Shown here: piece after piece, positions 35,390 to 43,218 of the stretch
Layout of the letters: the number at the start of each line of letters is the position of its first letter
How positions within the stretch are numbered: the stretch's first letter is position 1
NCBI RefSeq assembly: GCF_000332195.1
Contig: NZ_KB235922.1
Span: 2,256,211 to 2,320,210, forward strand
Length of the DNA stretch: 64,000 bases
Reading direction: 5' to 3'
DNA from: Pleurocapsa sp. PCC 7319
Lineage (GTDB): Bacteria; Cyanobacteriota; Cyanobacteriia; Cyanobacteriales; Xenococcaceae
Notes under the pieces: model-generated
The model's database searches: none
What the model saw: the letters and a program-made list of their open reading frames with translations, nothing else
Told to the model about the DNA's origin: nothing
Translations under genes and position numbers: made by a program

Positions 35390-36127
35390 TTAAAAAGTAG
35401 GCACAGACCAGTGCTTGAGATAGTAAGTTAAAAGGCGGATAGACACTTGAAGCATTTCAACAGACTTGGAATAACAAAAGGTTTTTCGGTGTAGGCGAGC
35501 AATCGACATACGTCGATTCGACAGCTTCGCTGGCGGTGCGCTCCAGCGCACAGTGTCGAAGTCGGGAATTTTCTCCTTCAACTCTAGTCATTGCTGTTTT
35601 GCTAACTAAATGATCGCAATCGTCGATCAAACAAGGATAAACTTTCCAGCCGTCAGTAATATACAAAAAGCATTGCCAACCTCTAATAACAGACCATAGA
35701 TTACGAAATGTATTCTGCGAACGATCTCCGACGACCCATTTGAGTATTCCTGCTTGGTGGGAGTTTACTGCCGTCCAGAGCCAGACCTGGTTTTTTTTGA
35801 ACCTACAAAAGTTTGCAGTTCATCAATCTGCACTGTTTCTGGTATTTCGTAATTCTCTTGTGGTACTTTAGCCGAGGCTTGTTTAACCCAGTTAATTACA
35901 GTGTTGTGACAAACTCCAGTAGAGCGTTCAATTGCTCTAAATCCCAAGCCATTACAATACAAAGTCAGACAATGCTTTTTTACTTCTTGTGAGTAACCCC
36001 TGCGATCGTAAATATCTATAAACTGGCGTTCGCAGTTACGGCAAAGGTAATTTTGCTTATCTTTTCGCCGACCATTTCTGACTATCTTTGTTGATTCGCA
36101 TTTAGGACATTGCATAGTTAATAGCAT
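35390..36127 (-). pseudogene. IS1-family transposase (inner copy), InsB interrupted by a hairpin element
   Basis: InsA (35765-36127) starts MQCPKCESTKIVRNG near its 5' end, with four Cys of a zinc-ribbon and IERSTGVCHNTVINWVKQAS. InsB continues after the A-run (QVWLWTAVNSHQAGILKWVV, then YITDGWKVYPCLIDD) to TRVEGENSRLRH. There the 60-bp hairpin element (35498-35557) is inserted and changes frame before ARLHRKTFCYSKSVEML. The element therefore cannot make a normal transposase, although its ends and target duplication are fresh, so the hairpin probably came after or moved in trans. Confidence 0.75.
35498..35557. repeat. 60-bp three-hairpin palindromic element, copy A
   Basis: Modules: AATCGAC-ATAC-GTCGATT, CAGC-TTC-GCTG and GTGCGCT-CC-AGCGCAC, then AGTGTC. 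Identical over all 60 bases to the element at 36222-36281 and at the matching codon position of the transposase gene. Confidence 0.9.
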
Positions 36128-36221
36128 TTATCATATTTTAACTGTGCAACGCCAATAATTTGATTGAGTGCTTCAACATGGTTTCCGACTTGGAGTAGCA
36201 AAGAGTCTTGCGATGTAACCT

Positions 36222-36281
36222 AGCAATCGACATACGTCGATTCGACAGCTTCGCTGGCGGTGCGCTCCAGCGCACAGTGTC
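36222..36281. repeat. 60-bp three-hairpin palindromic element, copy B
   Basis: Identical to copy A (35498-35557) and at the same position in InsB (after GENxRLRH), although the two transposases have clearly diverged in sequence. Confidence 0.9.
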
Positions 36282-36781
36282 TGAGTCGAGTATTTTCACC
36301 TATATGCGGCAAACTACGCGCCTTTGTACCCTTGTCATATAGGTTTTACAAATGATTTGGTCTCCATCAGGAATAAAGCCAGGATATACCTTCCAACCAT
36401 CCGTTACATAAAAATAGCACTGCCATTTTTCCACGGCTTTCCAAAGTGGCTCAAATGTTTTAGAGCTGCGATCTCCTAAAACCCAATCCAGAATAGATGG
36501 TTTAAAATGGTCTACCGCTGTCCAGAGCCAAATTTTGTTTTTTTACATCCAACGAATGTTTCAAGCTCATCAAGTTCACCCACTTGTGGAGTAACTTCTG
36601 GGTCATAAGCATCTGGGAGCAATTTTCCAACCTGTTTAACCCAATTGATAATGGTTGTATGGTGAACTCCTGTAACTCTTTCTATTCCCCGAAATCCCAT
36701 ACCATTCAAGTACATTTTGAAGCACATTTTTCTAATTTCATCGCTGTAACCACGATGATTTTTGGGATTTTCTACAAATTG

Positions 36782-36816
36782 GCGATTGGCGAAGCCAGTG
36801 CGCGAAGCGCAATCGC
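36782..36816. repeat. Palindromic hairpin module inserted in frame in InsA
   Basis: GCGATTG-GCGAAGC-CAGT-GCGCGAAGCGC-AATCGC: an outer stem GCGATT...AATCGC encloses a GCGCGAAGCGC hairpin. About 33 bases are extra relative to the other IS1 copies. The frame is kept. Confidence 0.75.
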
Positions 36817-36963
36817 AATCTACACAGATATGATTCTGCTTTCCTCTTCTCATACCGTTTTTACGAACGTGTTCCGATTTGCACTCAGGACATTTCATTT
36901 GCTTTGCATATAATCAACCGTTTCATTTTAATTCTCTAATTCATCCCTTATTTATGCAACGCC

Positions 36964-37233
36964 GGATTTTTATATCCTACTTGTTCAGACATTTGCCAGC
37001 CATTCTTTCGTTCTATTGGAGATAATAAAGCTTGAATGTAATCAAACGCCGCAACTTTAGCTTCTGAACGTTTATAATGCTTGCTCAAACGGTGTTGTAG
37101 TAACTTCTTAAGATTATTGCTCCACTGACAGACCGCCTCTAGTACTTGCTCATTGGAAAATAAGTTGAGAGTCTCTTGTCCCATAACTTTTTGTGCTGAG
37201 TTCTTCTCTCATTCTATCTACAACTGTAAAGCC
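36964..37233 (-). mobile_element. 5' fragment of an IS701-type element
   Basis: The end GGCTTTACAGTTGTAGATAG (read from 37233 inward) is an IS701-type terminus. The transposase N-terminus follows (MGQETLNLF at 37184, then FDYIQALLSPIERKNGWQMS). The gene is cut at 36963 by the IS1 element and its rest is absent from the left side. Similar termini occur at 62904 and 62994. Confidence 0.7.
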
Positions 37234-37311
37234 ATGCTTCAGCGATTAGTGGGATAGGGTCGTAGGAACTCCCTATTAGCGTCAGTGTCCTTTTCAACTA
37301 AGATCAGACTA

Positions 37312-37387
37312 GTCGGGTAAGGTTCAAGAGTTACCTCTCTCTCCTCCCCTAAGAACCGTGCATGAGACTTTCGCACTCACACGGCTC
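37312..37387 (-). ncRNA. Group II intron domains V and VI
   Basis: Domain V on the minus strand: GAGCCGTGTGAGTGCGAAAG to CACGGTTC (37387 to about 37352), a stem closed by a GAAA-type loop. Domain VI follows with a GGTAAC internal part and the end CTTACCCGAC. Confidence 0.75.
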
Positions 37388-37392
37388 AAGCC

Positions 37393-39042
37393 TTACTTCA
37401 AGCGATTTGTCTTGGATTTTGAGTGTTCCTGTTTGTGACACGGTTTGTGTAGATGCTGAAGGTTTTCAATGTCGTCTTGTCCGCCTTGAGCAACAGGAAT
37501 TATGTGATGGGTTTCTATTTCCTCTCCATTGAATAATGGTTCGCCACAAATTGGACATTTCCAGTTTTGGTTTTGAGCAATATTGAAGTTTCGCGAGTTG
37601 CGTTCCCAATAGCTTTTACCATGTTTTTGGTGGCGTTTTTTCCAATATTCTTTGAGATAGGGGTCATCTGGTGACGCATTTCCTTTAACCTTTATGTGGC
37701 GTTCAATGGATGTATATGCAATAGGGTAGAGGACTAAAAGTTTCTCCTTCCTTTCGCGGTTGCTTGTGTTACAAGCAAATGTCCAATTGTTTCCTTTGTA
37801 GGTTTTAAAGTAGCGTTCTCTTATCCATCTTTTTCCTTTGTTGGAATGTCTACGTTTAGCCCAACGCCAAAGGTATTGCCATATTCTAGATGAAATATAG
37901 CCGAAGGTTTCTTTGCTAACCACTCCTTTGTAATAGTTAGCAAAACCTCGGAGAATTGGATTCAGTTTCCTTATGACTGCCTCTTGTTCTATCCCGTTCA
38001 TTGCTTTTATTTCTTTGCCAATACGCTTACAAAAGTCGAGGACTTTCTTCTTCGATGGCTTGATTAGCAATTTGCCATTATAGTGGCGGTGGTTGAATCC
38101 AAGGAAGTCAAAACCATCTTCCATTGACGTGATAAGCGTCTTCTCCGCGCTAAGTTCGAGTCCTCTATTTGACAACCATTGTTGTATCTGAATTTGGACT
38201 GTTTCGAGACTTCCTTTGTCTCTAGCTGTGACGATGACATCATCAGCGTATCTAACCACGCCTAATTTTGGGTTGGTGGTTTTTATGATTGTTTCTAATC
38301 CATGCAACCCTATATTGGCTAATAATGGCGAGCAGCTCCCGCCCTGTGGTGTTCCCGTTTCTGTTGGATTGTATTTTCCTTCAAAGATAAATCCAGCTTT
38401 TAACCATCCTTTTATTAGATTTCTTTTCGGGAAATTTCCTAATTGTTTTAAAATGGCTTCATGGGCAATGTTGTCAAAGAATCCCTTAATATCAGCTTCT
38501 AAAACCCAAGTGTCTCTGCCTTTATGAACTCTGAGAAAGTTTTGTTCAATGGCATCTTGACAGCTTCTTCCGCATCTGAACCCATAGGAATTAGATTCAA
38601 ACACGGCTTCCCATTCGGGTTCTAGCGAATTAACTATTACTGCCTGTTCGATTCTGTCGCGTACGGTAGGGATGCCGAGCGGTCGTTTCTTACCGTTGGG
38701 TTTGAGAATCATTACCCGTTTAGTTGGGCATTGGCTTCCACCTTTCCAGTTGTTTACCAGCTTCACTCGTGCTTCAGGGGTATTGACTATTTCTTTGTCA
38801 ATTCCTGCCGTTTGTTTACCTTGATTGGTCTGAGTGATTTTCCGTACAGATAGTAATAGGTTTGCGTAGCTTCTTTGCATTAACTTTTGGAGATTTCTCA
38901 ATTTCCGCCAGTTACCAAGTTTTCTCGCGAGAAAGATTCTTTGACGTAGATTCCTAACCGCTTTGTAGATTTGGCACCAGTTAATCTGACTCCAATCTTC
39001 TAGCGGTTTCCGCAGTCCGTTTGTTGTATTTAAGTACGACAT
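37393..39042 (-). CDS. ltrA: Group II intron reverse transcriptase/maturase with HNH endonuclease
   Basis: 549 residues. The reverse transcriptase spans about 70-330, with RPLGIPTVRDRIEQA, GFRCGRSCQDAI and the catalytic YADD in VVRYADDVIVTA. Maturase domain X spans about 350-450 (LRGFANYYKGVVSKETF). The C-terminal HNH nuclease has CPICGEPLFNGEEIETHHII and HLHKPCHKQEH, with all four Cys/His positions. This is the full length for the class, so the intron is probably able to splice and retrohome. The start ATG lies about 800 bases from the intron 5' end. Confidence 0.9.
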   Translation of the reverse strand: MSYLNTTNGLRKPLEDWSQINWCQIYKAVRNLRQRIFLARKLGNWRKLRNLQKLMQRSYANLLLSVRKITQTNQGKQTAGIDKEIVNTPEARVKLVNNWKGGSQCPTKRVMILKPNGKKRPLGIPTVRDRIEQAVIVNSLEPEWEAVFESNSYGFRCGRSCQDAIEQNFLRVHKGRDTWVLEADIKGFFDNIAHEAILKQLGNFPKRNLIKGWLKAGFIFEGKYNPTETGTPQGGSCSPLLANIGLHGLETIIKTTNPKLGVVRYADDVIVTARDKGSLETVQIQIQQWLSNRGLELSAEKTLITSMEDGFDFLGFNHRHYNGKLLIKPSKKKVLDFCKRIGKEIKAMNGIEQEAVIRKLNPILRGFANYYKGVVSKETFGYISSRIWQYLWRWAKRRHSNKGKRWIRERYFKTYKGNNWTFACNTSNRERKEKLLVLYPIAYTSIERHIKVKGNASPDDPYLKEYWKKRHQKHGKSYWERNSRNFNIAQNQNWKCPICGEPLFNGEEIETHHIIPVAQGGQDDIENLQHLHKPCHKQEHSKSKTNRLK

Positions 39043-39842
39043 CTAACTTGTCCTTGGATTAAGTTTCCTTGTTAAGTTTCTATTCTCATAAGACCCAGAA
39101 GAAGTCTGCTATTCCTTTCGGTCATGGGCAAAGTTTGAACTCATATCCCATTTATTACAAATGGGCTTTCGCTTTTTCTTCCATCCTTTACCCTCCAGAA
39201 GCTTCTGCTTTCCTTGCGGTTGGCTTACTCAGAGTATTCGACTTTTCTGAGATTCTGTAGGGTTTACCTTGTTGTATCGTCTAGTGTATGTTCTCTTTTA
39301 GGTGTTGACTCTTCTGCGATGGGAGTTGTATTCACACGCTTCACCCAAGGACGATTGATGAAGCTACCCATTTACCTTTTTGGTGAGAGCCTGTCAGCCT
39401 GATTTGGCTCTTTTGGGAATCACGCAGTTTAAGCATCAATTCATTTTTATTCACCATGAGAGAACTCCTTCTTGCTCCCAGACCACTTTTTAGGCTAGTA
39501 GTTAGGGTTACTTTTGTGGTCTGCATTCCACCGTTTTCGTTGCCTACTTGGGTGTGACCACACTCTTTGTAGAGTGTTCTACATGAAGGTAAGGGGTGTG
39601 AATCCCTTAAGAGAGTAGGCTCTCCGTTCTATACGACCAGTTCAAGTCGCGCCGCCCTGTTCCCAGCTTCACTCTATAGGTTTACGAGTTATTCGGTGTA
39701 GGCAGGTAAGAAAAGAAGTCACTTGTGAGTTTCAAGGGAGGGGCTTTCACCCTTATCATCGAAACAGTTATCTTTCAACTAAAAGGTTAAGTGTCTCAGT
39801 TTATATGAATTTAATTCCACTTTTGCTGAGAACGAATCGCAC

Positions 39843-40478
39843 CAACGGAGTGTCTCGCAAAATTATAGTTATGTTCAATTTTGTCGCTGGTTCATTTACG
39901 CATTGCATTATTTATTATAGTGTTGCAAAAAAAAAATAAATGATTTAGCATAGTGGAGTTACTAAATTAAAACGAAAATTACTAAATCTTGTAGCTCGAT
40001 TAAATTCTCAAAAGCTTGCTTGATGGTTAGTAGCTGATAGTGGAGTTGTACAGCAGATGAACAATACACAACTTTGAGTTATGTATAATTCAATTTAAAA
40101 CCTATTGAAAAGCGTCTGCCTTAGGCAGTATTATTTTATGATCGTGCAACACTCTGACGGCTGTAAAACATTAACATCCAATTGGTGTTTTCAATTAGCA
40201 ACTCTCAATACTTGATTTAGAAGTATTTGCTCTGTAAAGTAAGTTGGGATTTTGATTCTATAAGTGATTGAAAATATACGTTTTTAACTCATAGATTCGA
40301 GTATTTTTATCCACGAACCTGTAATGCTTACAAAAAAACAATTATCAAAAGTTAGCTTTTAATTCAAGTTAGCTTTGAAGCTAACTTGAGTTAAACCATT
40401 GTCGCTGGCGATAGATGCGATGCTTCTAGCTTTATACCCTTTGAACCATTCAAATTTTGTCTGAACTAATATCTGAAG
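39843..40478. other. Gene-free region with a small MITE-like element and a hairpin
   Basis: Inverted termini AGTGTTGCA (39919-39927) and TGCAACACT (40145-40153) enclose about 235 bp without a gene, as in a non-autonomous element. A strong hairpin TCAAGTTAGCTT-TG-AAGCTAACTTGA lies at 40364-40389. It may shield or control the desaturase gene that starts at 40479. Confidence 0.45.
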
Positions 40479-41483
40479 ATGATATCTACAAAACCATTTG
40501 CCAAACGTCCAAAGTTACCTTCTTCATTTTACGAGCCGACTTTTATAGGATCTTTTACTTTCGTAATCTACTCTTTATTAATGTTTGTTCTACCCGGTCT
40601 GACCTGCCGGTATGTGTACTATTGTAATTTGCCTTTACCTATAAAAGTATTTTTTCAAATACCGCTTGTTTTGATTTCTTGTCAAGGTCTTCAGCTTCTT
40701 ACCCTTGTTGGTCACGAAGGATTTCATTTATCACTTCACAAAAATAGATACGTCAGTATTCTCTCTGGAATATTTTTGTCTTCAATAATTTTCAGCTTCT
40801 TTGAAATAGGTTCCGCTTTTCCACACTGGGATCATCACCGACATACCAACCAACCCAATGATCCTGATGTTAAGATTTTTTCCAAATTTAATAGTTTCTG
40901 GTCTAGAATATTTGTTGCAAAAATTACTGCAAATAGAAGTTTTATACGTAATACTTTTCTTGCAGCTTTAAACAAGGATTTAGATTATCCTTACAAATTT
41001 CCTATTCGAAATCATGAAATTGTTCTTTTCGCTTGGTTTAATATATTATCTTCGCTGTTTTGGACAAGTATATATGTATTATTATTTATACACGATCCTG
41101 TACTTTGTACATTTTTAGTAATTACACCCCATTTGTTTTTACCAATAACTGGGTTAAGGGCTTATATTGAGCATGCAGGTCTCTCTGCAGGACCTTTCCT
41201 TGATTCTAGAAGCAGGATATCTTTTATGGCTACATTGCTGTATTATTATAATAATTATCATTTAGAGCATCATTTGTATCCGTCTGTACCTTGCTACAAG
41301 CTTCCACTTGTATACAAATATCTTAAAAGTAACGGTTTTTACGACAAACTTGACGTACCGATAGAAGAAAACTTTTGGAGTGCAATAAAATATATTTTCC
41401 CTCCTTATAAGTATGCCGTAGATAGTAAGAGTAAACAGATCAAAGTTGACTATGAAAGTAGCAAAAAAGTCAAGCAAGTTTAA
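40479..41483 (+). CDS. Membrane fatty-acid desaturase/hydroxylase-like protein
   Basis: 334 residues with four or more membrane helices and three His boxes: GHEGFH (about 95), HWDHHRHT (about 120) and NYHLEHHLYP (about 265). These bind the di-iron centre of the fatty-acid desaturase superfamily. The boxes are closest to the DesA/beta-carotene-hydroxylase-like (FADS) type. It is the first gene of the biosynthetic cluster and could introduce a double bond or hydroxyl in the fatty-acyl starter that the FAAL loads. The substrate is not known. The next gene follows after 58 bases. Confidence 0.8.
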   Translation: MISTKPFAKRPKLPSSFYEPTFIGSFTFVIYSLLMFVLPGLTCRYVYYCNLPLPIKVFFQIPLVLISCQGLQLLTLVGHEGFHLSLHKNRYVSILSGIFLSSIIFSFFEIGSAFPHWDHHRHTNQPNDPDVKIFSKFNSFWSRIFVAKITANRSFIRNTFLAALNKDLDYPYKFPIRNHEIVLFAWFNILSSLFWTSIYVLLFIHDPVLCTFLVITPHLFLPITGLRAYIEHAGLSAGPFLDSRSRISFMATLLYYYNNYHLEHHLYPSVPCYKLPLVYKYLKSNGFYDKLDVPIEENFWSAIKYIFPPYKYAVDSKSKQIKVDYESSKKVKQV

Positions 41484-41541
41484 ATAGCAATCCAAAATCA
41501 TTAAAGTCGATTAGTATCAGTAAATAAACTTGAAAATTCAA

Positions 41542-42471
41542 ATGTCAAAAATAAAAAAAGTTTCCTTATTAGGTCTTGCATATGAGTTAGGCGAACTTCG
41601 TGATATTCGATCTTTAAATGAGTTGAGTAATAACAATACAGTTTTAGAAGCTTTGTTAAAACTCGATCTAAAAACGTATAGCAAAAGCATGTTCTCAGCA
41701 TCTGAAATGGCATACAATAGTATACAGAGTACCATAGAAAAGTCATCTTTGCCGAAAAGCGAAATTGATGCATTGCTCTATGTTAGTGACCAGAGTTTAG
41801 GGTTAGATAGTCGGCAAGAAGTAAGTCGTGTTATGGATAAGCTAGAGTTAACAAATGCTTACCCAATAGGTATTTCGCTTTCTGCTTCTGGTAATCTGCA
41901 TACTGCAATTCGTATAGCGACAAGTCTTTTAAGAACGGATGAATATAGAAATATTCTGATTGCTACTGTTAGTAAATTAGAAGACTACAGTTCAAGAATT
42001 GTTCCTCCAAATGTATCAGTTCAAAGTGATGCAGCTGCAAGCTGTATTGTTAGCTCAACTGTTGAAGGAACATTCGATATTATTAAAACTGTTCAACATG
42101 CAAATGCCAGTATAAACAACATTGATCCCCTTATCCAATCTACCGAATATTTTGATTCTATTGCTGAAGGAATTCAATTAACAGTGGAAAAACTAATGGG
42201 GAATATCGGAAAAGTTTCTAAAGATTTTTCCAAATTTATCATGAACAATTACAATTCTTCAGTAGCTCAGACTATTTGTGCTATTTCTGGTTTTTCACAA
42301 GAGCAAACTTTTACAGAAAATATACATAGGTTTGCCCATGCAGTTGCATCAGACAACATAATAAACTTGTGTGATATGCTAGATAAAGACTATATTCAAA
42401 AATGTGATTTAATTTTATTACTAGGAACTGGTCCTAGCACATGGGGAGCAACAGCATTACTCAAAGTATAA
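41542..42471 (+). CDS. Thiolase-fold KASIII-like protein lacking the catalytic Cys
   Basis: About 309 residues from the ATG at 41542; a TTG at 41530 is the alternative. The thiolase fold is suggested by IDALLYVSDQSLGLDSRQEV, IGISLSASGNLHTAIRIATS and SVQSDAAASCIVSS. In FabH/KASIII the Cys lies in a segment like xxACSGxxxAL; here the aligned stretch is LSASGNL, with Ala at the Cys place. The His-Asn pair is also not obvious. It may be a non-condensing relative acting as a scaffold, decarboxylase or transferase partner. It probably shares a transcript with the desaturase gene. Confidence 0.55.
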   Translation: MSKIKKVSLLGLAYELGELRDIRSLNELSNNNTVLEALLKLDLKTYSKSMFSASEMAYNSIQSTIEKSSLPKSEIDALLYVSDQSLGLDSRQEVSRVMDKLELTNAYPIGISLSASGNLHTAIRIATSLLRTDEYRNILIATVSKLEDYSSRIVPPNVSVQSDAAASCIVSSTVEGTFDIIKTVQHANASINNIDPLIQSTEYFDSIAEGIQLTVEKLMGNIGKVSKDFSKFIMNNYNSSVAQTICAISGFSQEQTFTENIHRFAHAVASDNIINLCDMLDKDYIQKCDLILLLGTGPSTWGATALLKV

Positions 42472-42548
42472 AAAAAGCTTTAATTTGGCTGAAAATCATT
42501 TGTAATTTAAAAGCCAGATGTATTATATTACATCCAATTTTTTAAATT

Positions 42549-43070
42549 GGCGTTAGTGAATAAAGGTATGATTTTGAAAAATGCGATTGCCACTCGAACA
42601 AATAACGAAAGTTAAATTTTCATGCAATGTCCTGGATATAAATCTACTCACATCAATAAAAATGGAAAGAAAAGAGGTAAACAGAACTATATCTGTGTTG
42701 ATTGCCAAAGACAATGTATCGACAGTTATCAAACCCGAAAAGGTTATTCGGACGAATTAAAACGAGAATGCTTAACAATGCTTTAATGGTATGGGTTTAA
42801 AAGCAATAGGGAGAGTAAAAGGAATACATCATGTCATAATTATGAACTGGGTTCGCTCTGTAGGAGAACTTTTGCCCAGTGCCTATAATCCAGAAACAAT
42901 TCCGCAAGTGGGAGAATTAGATGAATTAGAAACCTTTGTGGGTTGTAAAAAAACAAAATTTGGCTTTCGACAGCAGTAGATCACTTTCAGCCAGGAATTT
43001 TGGGCTGGGTTCTTGGAGATCATAGTGCAGAAACTTTTGAACCACTATGGGAGGCAGTCAAAAAAAAGTA
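42549..43070 (+). mobile_element. Truncated IS1-family element with broken transposase
   Basis: The left end GGCGTTAGTGAATAAAGG at 42549 is intact. InsA starts at 42622 (MQCPGYKS; one zinc Cys lost). The frame breaks at about 42783 (LTML stop) and resumes at 42791 (MGLKAIGRVKGIHHVIIMNW). InsB follows to about 43070 (VLGDHSAETFEPLWEAV) and then stops. No right end was found. It splits the desaturase/KASIII pair from the exporter gene. Confidence 0.7.
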
Positions 43071-43218
43071 TTAAGAAGTTAATCAACGGTTTTTACTGCT
43101 AAGAGTTGTAATCCTTACTTTTTTTTGCAAAGTGAAATCCGCTATCTAGTTAATACATGAAACCTCATTATTAGTAACAACAGAATGATAGTAAAATTTC
43201 AGTGTAGAGGGAAAATAG

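Larger units (their letters stand above)
35363..36153 (-). mobile_element. IS1-family element (inner copy), 791 bp, with 8-bp target duplication
   Basis: The ends are GGCGTTGCACA and TGTGCAACGCC as perfect inverted repeats. They are flanked by AATAATTT at 35355-35362 and 36154-36161. It is inserted in the InsB end of the outer copy, so it arrived later. Confidence 0.9.
35300..36898 (-). pseudogene. IS1-family transposase (outer copy), broken by a hairpin element and a nested IS1
   Basis: The InsA part (36512-36898) begins MKCPECKSEHVRKNG with a zinc-ribbon, has a helix-turn-helix (IERVTGVHHTTIINWVKQVG) and ends at the usual run of A (VGCKKTKFGSG), where IS1 elements shift frame to InsB. InsB follows, carrying a 60-bp hairpin element at 36222-36281. 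It is then interrupted by the nested IS1 copy, and its last residues (LIHYLKFEDVPIPYRFIP) lie at 35300-35354. A second hairpin insertion (36782-36816) sits in frame in the zinc-ribbon, adding residues CASRTGFAN between VDC and RQF. Not functional. Confidence 0.75.
35288..36963 (-). mobile_element. IS1-family element (outer copy) with a second copy nested inside
   Basis: The ends are GGCGTTGCTGAATTAAGGG at the left and, read inward from 36963, GGCGTTGCATAAATAAGGG. Without the nested 791-bp copy and its 8-bp duplication the element is about 877 bp. No matching target duplication was found at the outer ends, and both flanks are truncated elements, which suggests rearrangement. Confidence 0.75.
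37312..39842 (-). mobile_element. Group II intron with reverse transcriptase, about 2.53 kb
   Basis: The 3' end lies about 40 bases after domain V and reads ...CTTACCCGAC at 37312. The 5' end is placed at GTGCGATTCG (39842), a GUGYG start. The last exon bases CGTTG can pair with CAACG in the intron near 39540 (a possible IBS1/EBS1 pair). The 800 bases upstream of the ORF hold the D1-D3 RNA and no gene. It is inserted between the IS701 fragment and the cluster. Confidence 0.7.

Noticed and set aside
38216-38527. Plus-strand frame of 103 residues
   Set aside because: Antisense to the intron reverse transcriptase; no independent support.
39640-39660. Alternative 5' end of the group II intron at GCGCGAC
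   Set aside because: It lacks a GUGYG start and lies in a segment (GCTGGGAACAGGGC) that looks like internal domain I; the site at 39842 fits better.
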